18,795 nucleotides of DNA from CAVZKK01 sp964573475 (GTDB lineage: Archaea; Thermoproteota; Bathyarchaeia; Bathyarchaeales; Bathycorpusculaceae). Under the pieces are notes generated by a model that worked only from the letters and a program-made list of their open reading frames with translations, made no database searches and was not told the origin of the DNA. Below are positions 6,841 through 14,579 of this stretch, piece after piece. The position numbers and the translations under genes are program-made. The DNA lies in the NCBI GenBank assembly GCA_964573475.1, contig CAZNJT010000024.1, positions 1 through 18,795 of the forward strand, given 5' to 3'. How positions within the stretch are numbered: position 1 is the stretch's first letter; each line of letters opens with the position of its first letter.

Positions 6841-7446
6841 TTATGGTTTAGCGAATTCTTTTATGATTGCATCAACTGTCATTATTTTGGCATTGTAAAC
6901 ATCTTCCAAATATTTTAGTCCTTGTTCGTGGTCTTCTTGTGTGAAGGCTTGTACGCCGTCTTTGGCTATTATTATTTTGTATCCCCTGAAGAAGGCGTCT
7001 GCGGCTGTGTGCCTAACGCAGATATTCGTGTGCAAACCGCCCAAAATTACTGTTTTCACTCCTTCACCACTGTATAGGCTTCTCAGTAGCAGGTCTAAGC
7101 CTGTCTCGAAAAAGCCACTGTAGGTTCTCTTCTCAACAACATAATCTTTTCCCGTGGGCTTCAGTTCAAGGATTACTTCTGCCCCTTTTGTGCCTTTTAT
7201 GGCATGTTTTCCCCACTTGTGGACCACTTCAGCATCTTCTGGAAAATGGGCGTCGTTGCTGTAGATGACGGGCATGTTGTTTTTGCGTGCAACTTCAATA
7301 AGCTTCTTTAGATTTGGAATTATGCGCTTGGCTCTTTCGCATTTCAAGTTTCCAGTAACAAAATCGTTAAGCATGTCGATTATTATGACAGCCTTGTTAT
7401 CCAAAGAGGCACACGTCTTCTGAGAGTTTAACTCGTACCTCACCAT
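6841..7446 (-). CDS. isochorismatase-family cysteine hydrolase, nicotinamidase-like
   Basis: This is a 201-residue isochorismatase-fold hydrolase. The catalytic triad is visible as Asp24 (IIIDMLNDF), Lys106 (EKRTYSGF) and Cys143 (LHTNICVRHT). Asp65 and His67 in NDAHF, with His81 in KWGKHAIKGT, form the D-x-H...H metal site known from nicotinamidases. That favours nicotinamide deamidation in NAD salvage over isochorismate hydrolysis. Not all family members with this site are true nicotinamidases, so the symbol is left blank. It begins at ATG 7446, 15 bases after the stop of the M24 peptidase gene, which implies co-transcription. Confidence 0.85.
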   Translation of the reverse strand: MVRYELNSQKTCASLDNKAVIIIDMLNDFVTGNLKCERAKRIIPNLKKLIEVARKNNMPVIYSNDAHFPEDAEVVHKWGKHAIKGTKGAEVILELKPTGKDYVVEKRTYSGFFETGLDLLLRSLYSGEGVKTVILGGLHTNICVRHTAADAFFRGYKIIIAKDGVQAFTQEDHEQGLKYLEDVYNAKIMTVDAIIKEFAKP

Positions 7447-7461
7447 TTTATTTAAATCAGG

Positions 7462-8535
7462 TCATTTTTCAGCTTCTAAAGTATAAGATCCTTTGGTAAA
7501 CTTTTCCACTTTGCCTTTTTGCACCAAAATAGTATCTTCTATGCGGAAACCTCCGAAGCCCACAATGTATATGCCTGGCTCTATTGTTACCACATTTCCG
7601 ATCATTAGTTTGTCTTTGCTTTCTGGGCCTAATGTTGGCGGTTCGTGAACTTCTAAGCCGACACCGTGGCCTAGTCCGTGAACGAAATATTCACCGTATC
7701 CAGCATCCTCTATCACTTTTCTAGCTATTTTGTCTATGTCTCTTGCTTTTGCTTTGGGTTTTGTGGCTTGGACAGCTTTTTCTTGAGCTAGTTTAACGAT
7801 TTCGTAGGTTTTCTTTTGTTTTTCTGATGGTTTTCCAGCTACGAGCGTTCTTGTCATGTCTGAATGGTAGTGTTGGTATGTTGCTCCTATGTCTACAACC
7901 ACCAAGTCTCCTTGTCGAATTTCTCTGTCCAGACAGCCGCCATGCGGAAATGCAGAACGAACACCAGAAGCCACTATGGTGTCGAAGGCTGTTCCCCAAG
8001 AGCCCTTCCTTCTCATTGCGTATTCGATTTCTGCTGCAACTTCATACTCTTTTATGCCCGGCTTTATCACTTCATAGGCGACTTTCATGCCTTCGCTTGT
8101 CAATTCTCCAGCTTTTCGCATAAGTTCAAGCTCTTGTTCATCCTTCACTTTGCGAAGGTCGCAAACGAGACTGTTCTGTGCCTTTAGCTTTGCTTCTCCT
8201 CTCAATTCCTTTGCGAGACTGCGATAGCTTTCAAAGTTCAACGTGTCCATAGCAAGTTTTTTGACTTTAGAAGCCTTAACCTGCTTAGCAACTTCTGCTA
8301 TCAAATCTTGGCCACGTTTCATCATTTTAACTTCGAAGCCTTTTGTTTCGGCTTTTGCTTGTTCATAGTTGACACTGTAAACGTAAATGATGCCTTGACC
8401 TGTTTCAGGTATTAATAAGCAAGCTATTCCAGGACAACCGGTAAAATACAGCAAGTTATATTCATTAGCAATTAAAAACCCGTCGAAACTTTTTTCTTCG
8501 AAGGCTTTTTGTTTTAAAGCGTTCACTCGCTTCAT
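7462..8535 (-). CDS. pepQ: M24 metallopeptidase, Xaa-Pro aminopeptidase/dipeptidase type
   Basis: This cytoplasmic metallopeptidase cleaves N-terminal Xaa-Pro bonds or Xaa-Pro dipeptides. The N-terminal creatinase-like domain includes the typical YNLLYFTG. The C-terminal pita-bread domain has all five metal ligands: Asp215 and Asp226 (VVVDIGATYQHYHSDMTRT), His290 (HGLGHGVGLEVHE), Glu319 (TIEPGIY) and Glu333 (FRIEDT), counted from the ATG at 8535. I chose this start because GGTGA at 8541-8545 sits 5 bases upstream of it. A GTG at 8544 would overlap that site. The length of 357 aa matches archaeal PepQ. It is probably the first gene of the cluster with the nicotinamidase-like and GNAT-YoaP genes. 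Confidence 0.92.
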   Translation of the reverse strand: MKRVNALKQKAFEEKSFDGFLIANEYNLLYFTGCPGIACLLIPETGQGIIYVYSVNYEQAKAETKGFEVKMMKRGQDLIAEVAKQVKASKVKKLAMDTLNFESYRSLAKELRGEAKLKAQNSLVCDLRKVKDEQELELMRKAGELTSEGMKVAYEVIKPGIKEYEVAAEIEYAMRRKGSWGTAFDTIVASGVRSAFPHGGCLDREIRQGDLVVVDIGATYQHYHSDMTRTLVAGKPSEKQKKTYEIVKLAQEKAVQATKPKAKARDIDKIARKVIEDAGYGEYFVHGLGHGVGLEVHEPPTLGPESKDKLMIGNVVTIEPGIYIVGFGGFRIEDTILVQKGKVEKFTKGSYTLEAEK

Positions 8536-8675
8536 GACTTTCACCTTTTAGAAGGAAACATAAAGTAGCGTATAGCTTAAATGTTTTGCCAAAGTGAATA
8601 AGTAATGCTTATCAGTTAAATGGTTTTCATGCTTCTTGTTAACCTAATAGAAATTTTTAATTATGTAGTTTTACT

Positions 8676-9683
8676 TTGTTTGTCTGCTCGTGGTTTGAGT
8701 TGCAATATTGCATTGAAACCAAAAACTTAGTCAGAATATTCAAAGCGAAAGATCAGACAGTTAAGGCTCTGGATAACGTCTCTGTCTCCATAGGAGAAGG
8801 AGAAATCTTTGGACTTCTCGGCCCGAATGGAGCAGGCAAAACCACATTCATAAAAATTTTGACGACGCTTTTGCTTCCAACAAGCGGTGAAGCATACGTA
8901 GGTGGATTCAACGTTGCAAAAGAGTCAAACAAGGTAAGAAAAATCATAAGTTTGGTTTCAGGCGGTGAAACTCCAGGCTATGGGATATTGTCTGCAAGCG
9001 AGAATCTGTGGTTTTTTTCCCAGCTCTATGGTTTATCCTCTTCAGCAGCAAAGCAAGAGATCAAGCGATTAATGACAGACTTGGACTTTGAAGAGTATGC
9101 AAAAACACGGTTGTCTAGGCTGTCAACAGGTTATAAACAAAGGCTGAATCTTGCAAGAGGTTTGCTAAATAACCCAAAAATACTGTTTCTTGATGAGCCC
9201 ACATTGGGTTTGGATGTTTTGACTTCGAAAAAGATGAGGGGCTACATTGTGGATTGGGCAAAAAAAGAGAAAAAAGGGACAGTTCTGCTTACAACGCATT
9301 ATATGGCTGAGGCAGATGAAATGTGCGATCGAGTAGCTATAATTGATCGTGGAAAAACCTTGGCATGCGATAGTCCACTAACGCTTAAGGAGAACCTTAA
9401 GGAAAACGTGATAATGAGGGTTGAAGTCTCTTCAGTGCAGGCTGATTTCAGTTTCATGGAGAAAATGGCGGGTATGATAGGGTTCTCTCAAACTCGGAGC
9501 ATTCAAACAGACACTACCACATTAAAGGTTATGGTACGTGATGAGCCAATTTTCTCAAAAATTTTGGCTAAACTAGAAGAACAAAAATTGAAAATTCTGG
9601 CGATTAACAAGGCTGAACCAACCCTTGAAGACGTTTACATTAGCCTCGTCGGACGAGGCTTTGAACAAGAAGGGACTGAATAG
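8676..9683 (+). CDS. ABC-2 type exporter ATP-binding subunit (DrrA-like)
   Basis: This is the nucleotide-binding subunit of an ABC exporter. Walker A GPNGAGKTT (about 49-57), signature LSTGYKQRL, Walker B ILFLDEP, D-loop TLGLD and switch His in LLTTHY are all present. The last 90 residues, with the terminal EPTLEDVYISLVGR, match the C-terminal domain of the DrrA/CcmA-like group. The first start in the frame is TTG at 8676, but TTG at 8700 would give an N-terminus (LQYCIETKNLVRIF) closer to relatives. A TATA-like stretch around 8652-8662 lies upstream. Two ABC-2 permeases follow almost without spacing. The substrate (drug, lipid or polysaccharide) cannot be read from the sequence. Confidence 0.93.
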   Translation: MFVCSWFELQYCIETKNLVRIFKAKDQTVKALDNVSVSIGEGEIFGLLGPNGAGKTTFIKILTTLLLPTSGEAYVGGFNVAKESNKVRKIISLVSGGETPGYGILSASENLWFFSQLYGLSSSAAKQEIKRLMTDLDFEEYAKTRLSRLSTGYKQRLNLARGLLNNPKILFLDEPTLGLDVLTSKKMRGYIVDWAKKEKKGTVLLTTHYMAEADEMCDRVAIIDRGKTLACDSPLTLKENLKENVIMRVEVSSVQADFSFMEKMAGMIGFSQTRSIQTDTTTLKVMVRDEPIFSKILAKLEEQKLKILAINKAEPTLEDVYISLVGRGFEQEGTE

Positions 9684-9685
9684 CA

Positions 9686-10495
9686 TTGCGTGAACAACTA
9701 GTCCATAATTTGAAGGTGGTTTATGCAAGGTTATGGGTAAGGATAAAGGGCAGCAACCGAGAGCCTGAATGGATTGCTGCCGAACTTGTTATTCCACTCC
9801 TAACTCTGAGCGCTTACATTTATCTTTATAAAAACTTGAACGCACCACCAGAATTCACAGGCTTCGTTGTTATCGGCGGGACGATGATAGCATTCTGGGT
9901 AAACGTTCTGTGGAACATGTCAGCACAATTTTATTGGGAAAAAGAAACAGGAACCTTGGAAACTTACTTGGTGGCGCCGATCTCCAGAATGGCAATTCTC
10001 TTAGGGATGGCTCTGGGCGGAATTGTGAACACCATCTTAAGAGCCATGGTGATTCTACTTGCTGGAACATTTATTTTTCAAGCTCCACTGGCAATTAACG
10101 AACCCTTAACCGCGCTGTTAACGTTCTTCTTGACAATCACAGCTCTTTACGCATTAGGCATGTTGTTTGCTTCATTGTTCATGCTTTATGGCAGAGAAGC
10201 TTGGCACACTGCAAGCCTTCTACAGGAACCAGTCTATTTTCTTTCAGGATCCTATTTTCCAACAAACTTGTTGCCCTTTTTCGTTCAGCTTTTGGCATCT
10301 TTTATTCCGTTAACGTTCGGATTGGATGGTATAAGGAAAGTCATAGTTCAGGGCGAAGGGATAGCGGACATTTGGTTGAACTTGGTTGCATTGGTGATTT
10401 TCATATTAGTTCTGTTTCCACTGGCCAAGTTTGCCCTAAACTATATGGAGAATCTTGGCAAGAAAGAAGGAAGGTTGACATTGAGATGGCAGTAA
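9686..10495 (+). CDS. ABC-2 type exporter permease 1
   Basis: This membrane subunit of 269 aa has about six hydrophobic segments, for example LVIPLLTLSAYIYLY, FVVIGGTMIAFWVNVLW, ILLAGTFIFQ, TALLTFFLTITALYALGMLF and LVALVIFILVLFPLAKFAL. Between them is the ABC-2 pattern ETGTLETYLVAPISR, whose short amphipathic loop contacts the ATPase. The start is TTG two bases after the ATPase stop, so translation is probably coupled. The end overlaps the start of permease 2 by 10 bases. The two different permeases likely form a heterodimer over two copies of the ATPase. Confidence 0.9.
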   Translation: MREQLVHNLKVVYARLWVRIKGSNREPEWIAAELVIPLLTLSAYIYLYKNLNAPPEFTGFVVIGGTMIAFWVNVLWNMSAQFYWEKETGTLETYLVAPISRMAILLGMALGGIVNTILRAMVILLAGTFIFQAPLAINEPLTALLTFFLTITALYALGMLFASLFMLYGREAWHTASLLQEPVYFLSGSYFPTNLLPFFVQLLASFIPLTFGLDGIRKVIVQGEGIADIWLNLVALVIFILVLFPLAKFALNYMENLGKKEGRLTLRWQ

Positions 10496-11340
10496 AAACT
10501 ATTCTGAAAGTTGTTAAGCAGGCTATCTGGATAGGCTGGAAAGTTGAAACCAACTGGGCTGACCCATTAGTATTTGCAATCTATTACCTTATTCGACCCC
10601 TCGCAGGGTTGCTCATTGTCGGCTTCATCTTCATCATCGGCAGTGCAGCAGGAGGAGCCTTCAGCCCTGAATATTTTGCATTCATGTTCATCGGAAACAG
10701 CTTCTTCATTTACGTCGTCCAGATAATGATGACAATGAGCATACTAATACACGACGATAGAGCACATTACGAAGTGCTGAAGCACATTTACTTGTCTCCA
10801 AATTCGTGGGCATGGTATATTATTGGAAGAGCTTTGAACGGAGTGTTGAATGCCTCAATATCGTTGGTTCTGACCTTAGGGTTTGGAGTGCTTATCTTTC
10901 AAGGACTGCTAGGCGTACAGATTCCGGTTAATTGGGCGGGAATCGACTTCTCTCTGTTGGCGTTAAGTTTGGTGTTGGGTATAATCTGTTTCATAGCCAT
11001 GGGGTTTGTTTTGTGCGGGATAAACATAATGACGTCAAAAGTTCAGTTTATGCTAACAGAATACGTATCAGGCATCCTCTACCTTTTCGGCGGAGTCGTG
11101 TTCATGCCAGAAATTCTGCCGTTTTGGGGTCAGATTATTTCAAACGCTTTGCCGATCACATATTATCTCAGAAGTGTAAGATTCTCAATATTGCATCAAC
11201 CTGCATCTTCGATTCAAACGGATTTATTTTATTTGGTTTTGACGATGATCGCGACGATAATTGTCGGGTTTGCTGTCTTCAGAATTGCTGAATACAAGGC
11301 TAGAAGAGATGGCTTAATCGACAAAAAAGAAGAGTATTAG
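10486..11340 (+). CDS. ABC-2 type exporter permease 2
   Basis: This is the second membrane subunit, 284 aa, with hydrophobic segments such as PLAGLLIVGFIFIIGSA, FAFMFIGNSFFIYVVQI, LALSLVLGIICFIAMGFVL, ILYLFGGVVFMPEILPF and LTMIATIIVGFAVF. The EVLKHIYLSPNSW segment corresponds to the coupling region of ABC-2 permeases. The frame is open much further upstream, but ATG 10486 is preferred: it fits the neighbouring permease in length and overlaps the previous stop by only 10 bases, as expected for a coupled start. The stop overlaps that of the convergent MoaD-like gene by four bases (11337-11340). Confidence 0.9.
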   Translation: MAVKTILKVVKQAIWIGWKVETNWADPLVFAIYYLIRPLAGLLIVGFIFIIGSAAGGAFSPEYFAFMFIGNSFFIYVVQIMMTMSILIHDDRAHYEVLKHIYLSPNSWAWYIIGRALNGVLNASISLVLTLGFGVLIFQGLLGVQIPVNWAGIDFSLLALSLVLGIICFIAMGFVLCGINIMTSKVQFMLTEYVSGILYLFGGVVFMPEILPFWGQIISNALPITYYLRSVRFSILHQPASSIQTDLFYLVLTMIATIIVGFAVFRIAEYKARRDGLIDKKEEY

Positions 11341-11627
11341 CCACCGCTTACAATGGGCAACAAGGTTACATGATCATTGTTCTTGAGTTTAGTCTCAAGC
11401 CCTTTTAGCTGGTTAAGCAGATAACCGTTAACTGTGATAATGTAGTTTGATTTTACGTCACTGCCACTTTTTTCGTAAACAGCCTTTTTGAAGGGGTCTC
11501 CATATTTTTCAGAAAGCACCATTAATAAATTAGCAACCGACGAACCCTCTCTAATCTCGACCTCTTCCTCTCTTACACTGCCAATAATATTTCTAATATG
11601 ACCGAGGTATTCGACTTTTACTTCCAC
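11337..11627 (-). CDS. MoaD/ThiS-family ubiquitin-fold protein (SAMP-like)
   Basis: This is a 96-residue beta-grasp protein ending in VSGG, the C-terminal Gly-Gly that an E1-like enzyme adenylates. Family roles are sulfur carriage (molybdopterin, thiamin or tRNA thiolation) or protein modification as an archaeal SAMP. The N-terminal KVEYLGHIRNIIG, the middle SSVANLLMVLSEKYG and LLPIVSGG are typical of MoaD. No MoaE, E1-like or tungstopterin gene is nearby, so the pathway is undetermined. The start is GTG 11627 with GGTG 7 bases upstream. It converges on the exporter operon. Confidence 0.88.
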   Translation of the reverse strand: MEVKVEYLGHIRNIIGSVREEEVEIREGSSVANLLMVLSEKYGDPFKKAVYEKSGSDVKSNYIITVNGYLLNQLKGLETKLKNNDHVTLLPIVSGG

Positions 11628-11670
11628 GATTAAACACCAAAGCTTCCATTATATTTTAGATTTAGAGTCA

Positions 11671-11678
11671 TTATATAT
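11671..11678 (+). promoter_or_regulatory. TATA-like box upstream of the small gene at 11707
   Basis: TTATATAT lies about 32 bases before the ATG at 11707, which would place the transcription start a few bases before the start codon. It would serve the small gene and the methyltransferase behind it. Confidence 0.45.
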
Positions 11679-11706
11679 CCGTTTCAGTTAACAGCCAAAA
11701 ATTTAA

Positions 11707-11970
11707 ATGAAAATTAAATTATCTAACTATCATGAAATCAAAAGCAAAACTTTTGGCGACAATTGGCCCCAAGGTTACGGATTGCATAAAAGGTCTTGGA
11801 TTGAAATCATTTCCTCAGATCTGCCACCTTTTCTTGGAGTTACTGACAAAGGTGGTGATGATATAGGTGAAGTTTTAAGGAATAAAGAAGGAATGAAGGA
11901 ATGCAGAAAATTGATAGAAAAATTTATCGATTCAATTAAGAGCAGCGATTCTGGCACTCTCCATTCTTAA
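11707..11970 (+). CDS. hypothetical protein (87 aa)
   Basis: I do not recognise it. The protein is soluble and of mixed charge, with an aromatic N-terminal half (DNWPQGYGLHKRSWIEI), a loop PPFLGVTDKGGDD and a charged helix to the end. There is no Cys or membrane segment. It starts at ATG just after a TATA-like element without an obvious Shine-Dalgarno site, so the mRNA may be leaderless or nearly so. The methyltransferase gene begins 17 bases after its stop, suggesting one transcript. Confidence 0.6.
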   Translation: MKIKLSNYHEIKSKTFGDNWPQGYGLHKRSWIEIISSDLPPFLGVTDKGGDDIGEVLRNKEGMKECRKLIEKFIDSIKSSDSGTLHS

Positions 11971-11987
11971 AATCTTGAAGTGGTAAT

Positions 11988-12752
11988 GTGAAAAAATCGA
12001 GTGTACCAAAGGCCGACTATTCGCAGATAGCGAAATACTACGATACGGTAAGACCTACTCCAGCGGATGTTTTACTTTCAAAAATCATTGAATACGGAAA
12101 AATTAATGCAAATTGCGCTGTTTTGGATGTTGGATGTGGCACTGGAAGATTTTCGCTAAGCATATCGGTTATTAAAAACTTGATGTTTTGTGCTTTGGAA
12201 CCCTCGATTGAGATGCTAAGGCAAGCTGTTGTGAAGGATAAATCCAAACGTATCCTATGGGTTCGGGGGGATGGGCAACGATTACCCTTCCAAGACAGCC
12301 TCTTCGATTGCGTCTATATGACTGCTGTTATTCATCACGTTGAAAACAAGGAGATGGCTCTTCGAGAAATTTATCGGGTTTCGAAGAAAAGCAGGAAATG
12401 TGTGATTATGACATTCTCACACTCTGGAATCAAGAAACACATTACCCATGATTTCCCAGGAGTAGTAGCAATAGACTTGAAAAGAATCCCATCCGTTCCA
12501 TCCCTCAAGAAAATGATGACCATGATAGGCTTCAGAGATGTCCACTACCATGCCGTTCAACTTGACGAAGGATACATATCCACAGATGAATATTTGAGAA
12601 GAGTCAGAAACAAGTACATGTCGACTCTAACTCTACTCAGCAAGGATGATTTTCAAAGAGGATTTAAGATTTTTAAAGAGAGGGTTAAGAGGAAGTATGG
12701 AGGTCAGATAAGGCGTGTCTCTTGGTTTGTTTTTATTGAAGGACAGAAGTAA
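11988..12752 (+). CDS. class I SAM-dependent methyltransferase (UbiE/Methyltransf_11-like)
   Basis: This is a 254-residue Rossmann-fold methyltransferase. Motif I VLDVGCGTGRF (45-55) binds SAM. The acidic end of the second strand is LEPS. GDGQRLPFQDSLFDCVYM corresponds to motifs II-III, and HHVENKEMALREIYRVSKK is the usual helix after the IHHV strand. The N-terminal YSQIAKYYDTVRP is typical of small-molecule methyltransferases of this family. The substrate is unknown. The start is GTG 11988; an ATG two bases earlier reads directly into a stop. It probably shares a transcript with the 87-residue gene before it. Confidence 0.88.
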   Translation: MKKSSVPKADYSQIAKYYDTVRPTPADVLLSKIIEYGKINANCAVLDVGCGTGRFSLSISVIKNLMFCALEPSIEMLRQAVVKDKSKRILWVRGDGQRLPFQDSLFDCVYMTAVIHHVENKEMALREIYRVSKKSRKCVIMTFSHSGIKKHITHDFPGVVAIDLKRIPSVPSLKKMMTMIGFRDVHYHAVQLDEGYISTDEYLRRVRNKYMSTLTLLSKDDFQRGFKIFKERVKRKYGGQIRRVSWFVFIEGQK

Positions 12753-12841
12753 TTTCTCCTTGATGTAATTCCATTTTACCATCTTCAAGACCAAGACAAG
12801 AGATGTTAAAGCATCAATATTCTACCCGCTCAAGAAAATGC

Positions 12842-12849
12842 CTATATAC
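12842..12849 (+). promoter_or_regulatory. TATA-like box upstream of methylmalonyl-CoA mutase
   Basis: CTATATAC lies 51-58 bases before the TTG at 12900. This would give a leader of about 30 bases that includes GGTG at 12887-12890 as a possible ribosome-binding site. Confidence 0.4.
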
Positions 12850-12899
12850 ACGAAACAGTTGAAAAAGCCTAAGCAGAGTTATTGTTGGTGTTTTGAAAG

Positions 12900-14579
12900 T
12901 TGTTTGACAAGCAAAAGCTTAAGGAAACTAAACAGGGGAAGGAAAACTGGGAAAACGAAACTGTGTCGAAAAGTCTTGAAAAGCTTCCTGAAAAAGGTGA
13001 ATTCTCCACAAGCTCCAATATCCCAATCAACCGAATCTATACTCCGCTTGATATTGCAGATTTTGATTATCTGCGTGATTTAGGTTTTCCCGGAGAATAT
13101 CCGCTCACCCGCGGCGTTTATCCAACAATGTATCGAGCTAGATTGTGGACTATGAGACAGTATGCAGGTTTTGGCACAGCCGAACAAACAAACCAACGCT
13201 TCAAATATCTATTGGAGCATGGACAAACAGGTTTGAGTGTCGCGTTTGATTTTCCAACACAGGTTGGCTATGATTGCGATCATCCGATGGCGGCTGGCGA
13301 AGTTGGCAAGGTAGGAGTCAGTACAAGCACCCTGCGCGATATGGAAATATTGTTTGATGGAATTCCGCTTGATAAGGTTACGACTTCAATGACAATTAAT
13401 GCGCCTACGAATATTTTGCTTGCAATGTATATTGCGGTTGGACAAAAACAAGGTCTTGAGCAGCCTCAGCTTGGCGGAACAGTTCAAAACGATATTTTGA
13501 AGGAATACGTAGCCAGAGGCATGTACATTTTCCCGCCTAAGCCTTCAATGCGATTAGTTACAGACATTTTCGAGTATTGCTCCCACCACATGCCCCAGTG
13601 GAACACCATCAGCATAAGCGGTTACCACATCCGCGAGGCAGGCGCAACCGCCGTCCAAGAAATCGCATTCACATTTGCAAACGCAATCGCCTACGTGCAA
13701 GCAGCAATTGAAAAAGGCTTAGACTTAGACAAGTTCGCAGGCAGATTATCCTTCTTCTTCGCAGCTCACAACAACTTCTTTGAGGAAATAGCCAAATTCA
13801 GAGCCGCAAGAAGATTATGGGCCAAGATAATGCGTGAACGTTTCGGAGCCAAAAACCTTGCTTCATGTATGCTGCGATTCCACACTCAAACCTCAGGCGT
13901 CATGCTTACGGCTCAGCAACCCTACAACAACATTATCCGGACGGCGCTTCAGGCGTTGACAGCCGTTTTGGGTGGAACCCAGTCTTTACATACAAACTCG
14001 TTTGATGAGGCCTACGCCTTACCGAGCGAGCAAGCGGTTACAATTGCTCTCAGAACCCAACAGATAATAGCATACGAAAGCGGAGTAGTCGACTCTGTTG
14101 ATCCCCTTGCGGGTTCATATTACGTGGAGTACTTGACGAATCAGATTGAAGATAGAGCTGCAAGTTATATCGAACAAATTGACGCTATGGGTGGAGCGGT
14201 TGCCGCCATCGAAAAGGGTTTCATGCAACGCGAGATTGTGGAAAGCGCCTACCGTTTCCAAAAGGAAGTTGAAGCCAAAAAGCGAATAGTTGTAGGCATG
14301 AACGAGTTCGTAACTGAAAAAGAGGTTCCTATGAAGATTTTGCAAATAGACCCTGAAATAGAGAAGAAGCTTGTTGAACGCCTAAAACAGGTAAAAATGC
14401 AAAGAAACCAGGTCAAAGTTGGGGAAGCCCTAAACAAGCTGCGTAGGGCAGCAGAACAAGAAGGCGTAAACCTCATGCCCTTCATACTTCAAGCAGTAAA
14501 GGAGTATACAACCCTCGGCGAGATATGTGATACTTTACGTGAGGTGTTTGGCGAGTACAAGCCGCCTTCCGTCTTCTAG
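12900..14579 (+). CDS. mcmA1: methylmalonyl-CoA mutase, large (catalytic) subunit
   Basis: This B12-dependent mutase chain interconverts methylmalonyl-CoA and succinyl-CoA. At 559 aa it is the substrate-binding barrel alone; the cobalamin-binding domain must come from a separate small subunit, which is not in this window. Key blocks are TMRQYAGFGTAEQTN, GLSVAFDFPTQ, GGTVQNDILKEY, SISGYHIREAGAT and QSLHTNSFDEA. Tyr88, Arg206 and His243 match Tyr89, Arg207 and His244 of the Propionibacterium enzyme in spacing. In isobutyryl-CoA mutase the first two are Phe and Gln, so methylmalonyl-CoA is the likely substrate. The start is TTG 12900 with GGTG 9 bases upstream; an in-frame stop at 12894 rules out a longer product. 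The stop shares CTAG with the biotin carrier gene. Confidence 0.95.
   Translation: MFDKQKLKETKQGKENWENETVSKSLEKLPEKGEFSTSSNIPINRIYTPLDIADFDYLRDLGFPGEYPLTRGVYPTMYRARLWTMRQYAGFGTAEQTNQRFKYLLEHGQTGLSVAFDFPTQVGYDCDHPMAAGEVGKVGVSTSTLRDMEILFDGIPLDKVTTSMTINAPTNILLAMYIAVGQKQGLEQPQLGGTVQNDILKEYVARGMYIFPPKPSMRLVTDIFEYCSHHMPQWNTISISGYHIREAGATAVQEIAFTFANAIAYVQAAIEKGLDLDKFAGRLSFFFAAHNNFFEEIAKFRAARRLWAKIMRERFGAKNLASCMLRFHTQTSGVMLTAQQPYNNIIRTALQALTAVLGGTQSLHTNSFDEAYALPSEQAVTIALRTQQIIAYESGVVDSVDPLAGSYYVEYLTNQIEDRAASYIEQIDAMGGAVAAIEKGFMQREIVESAYRFQKEVEAKKRIVVGMNEFVTEKEVPMKILQIDPEIEKKLVERLKQVKMQRNQVKVGEALNKLRRAAEQEGVNLMPFILQAVKEYTTLGEICDTLREVFGEYKPPSVF

Noticed and set aside
7827..8187. Three overlapping plus-strand ORFs inside the M24 peptidase gene
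   Set aside because: They are Cys/Ser/Leu-rich shadows opposite the metal-ligand region of a certain gene.
10201..10485. Upstream extension of permease 2
   Set aside because: The frame is open but overlaps permease 1 coding sequence almost entirely and reads as Ser/Phe-rich noise; the ATG at 10486 fits the family.
12838..13083. 81-codon ORF starting with ATG just before the mutase
   Set aside because: It overlaps the mutase in another frame, is rich in Lys/Arg/Ser, and resembles nothing; the mutase frame is certain.
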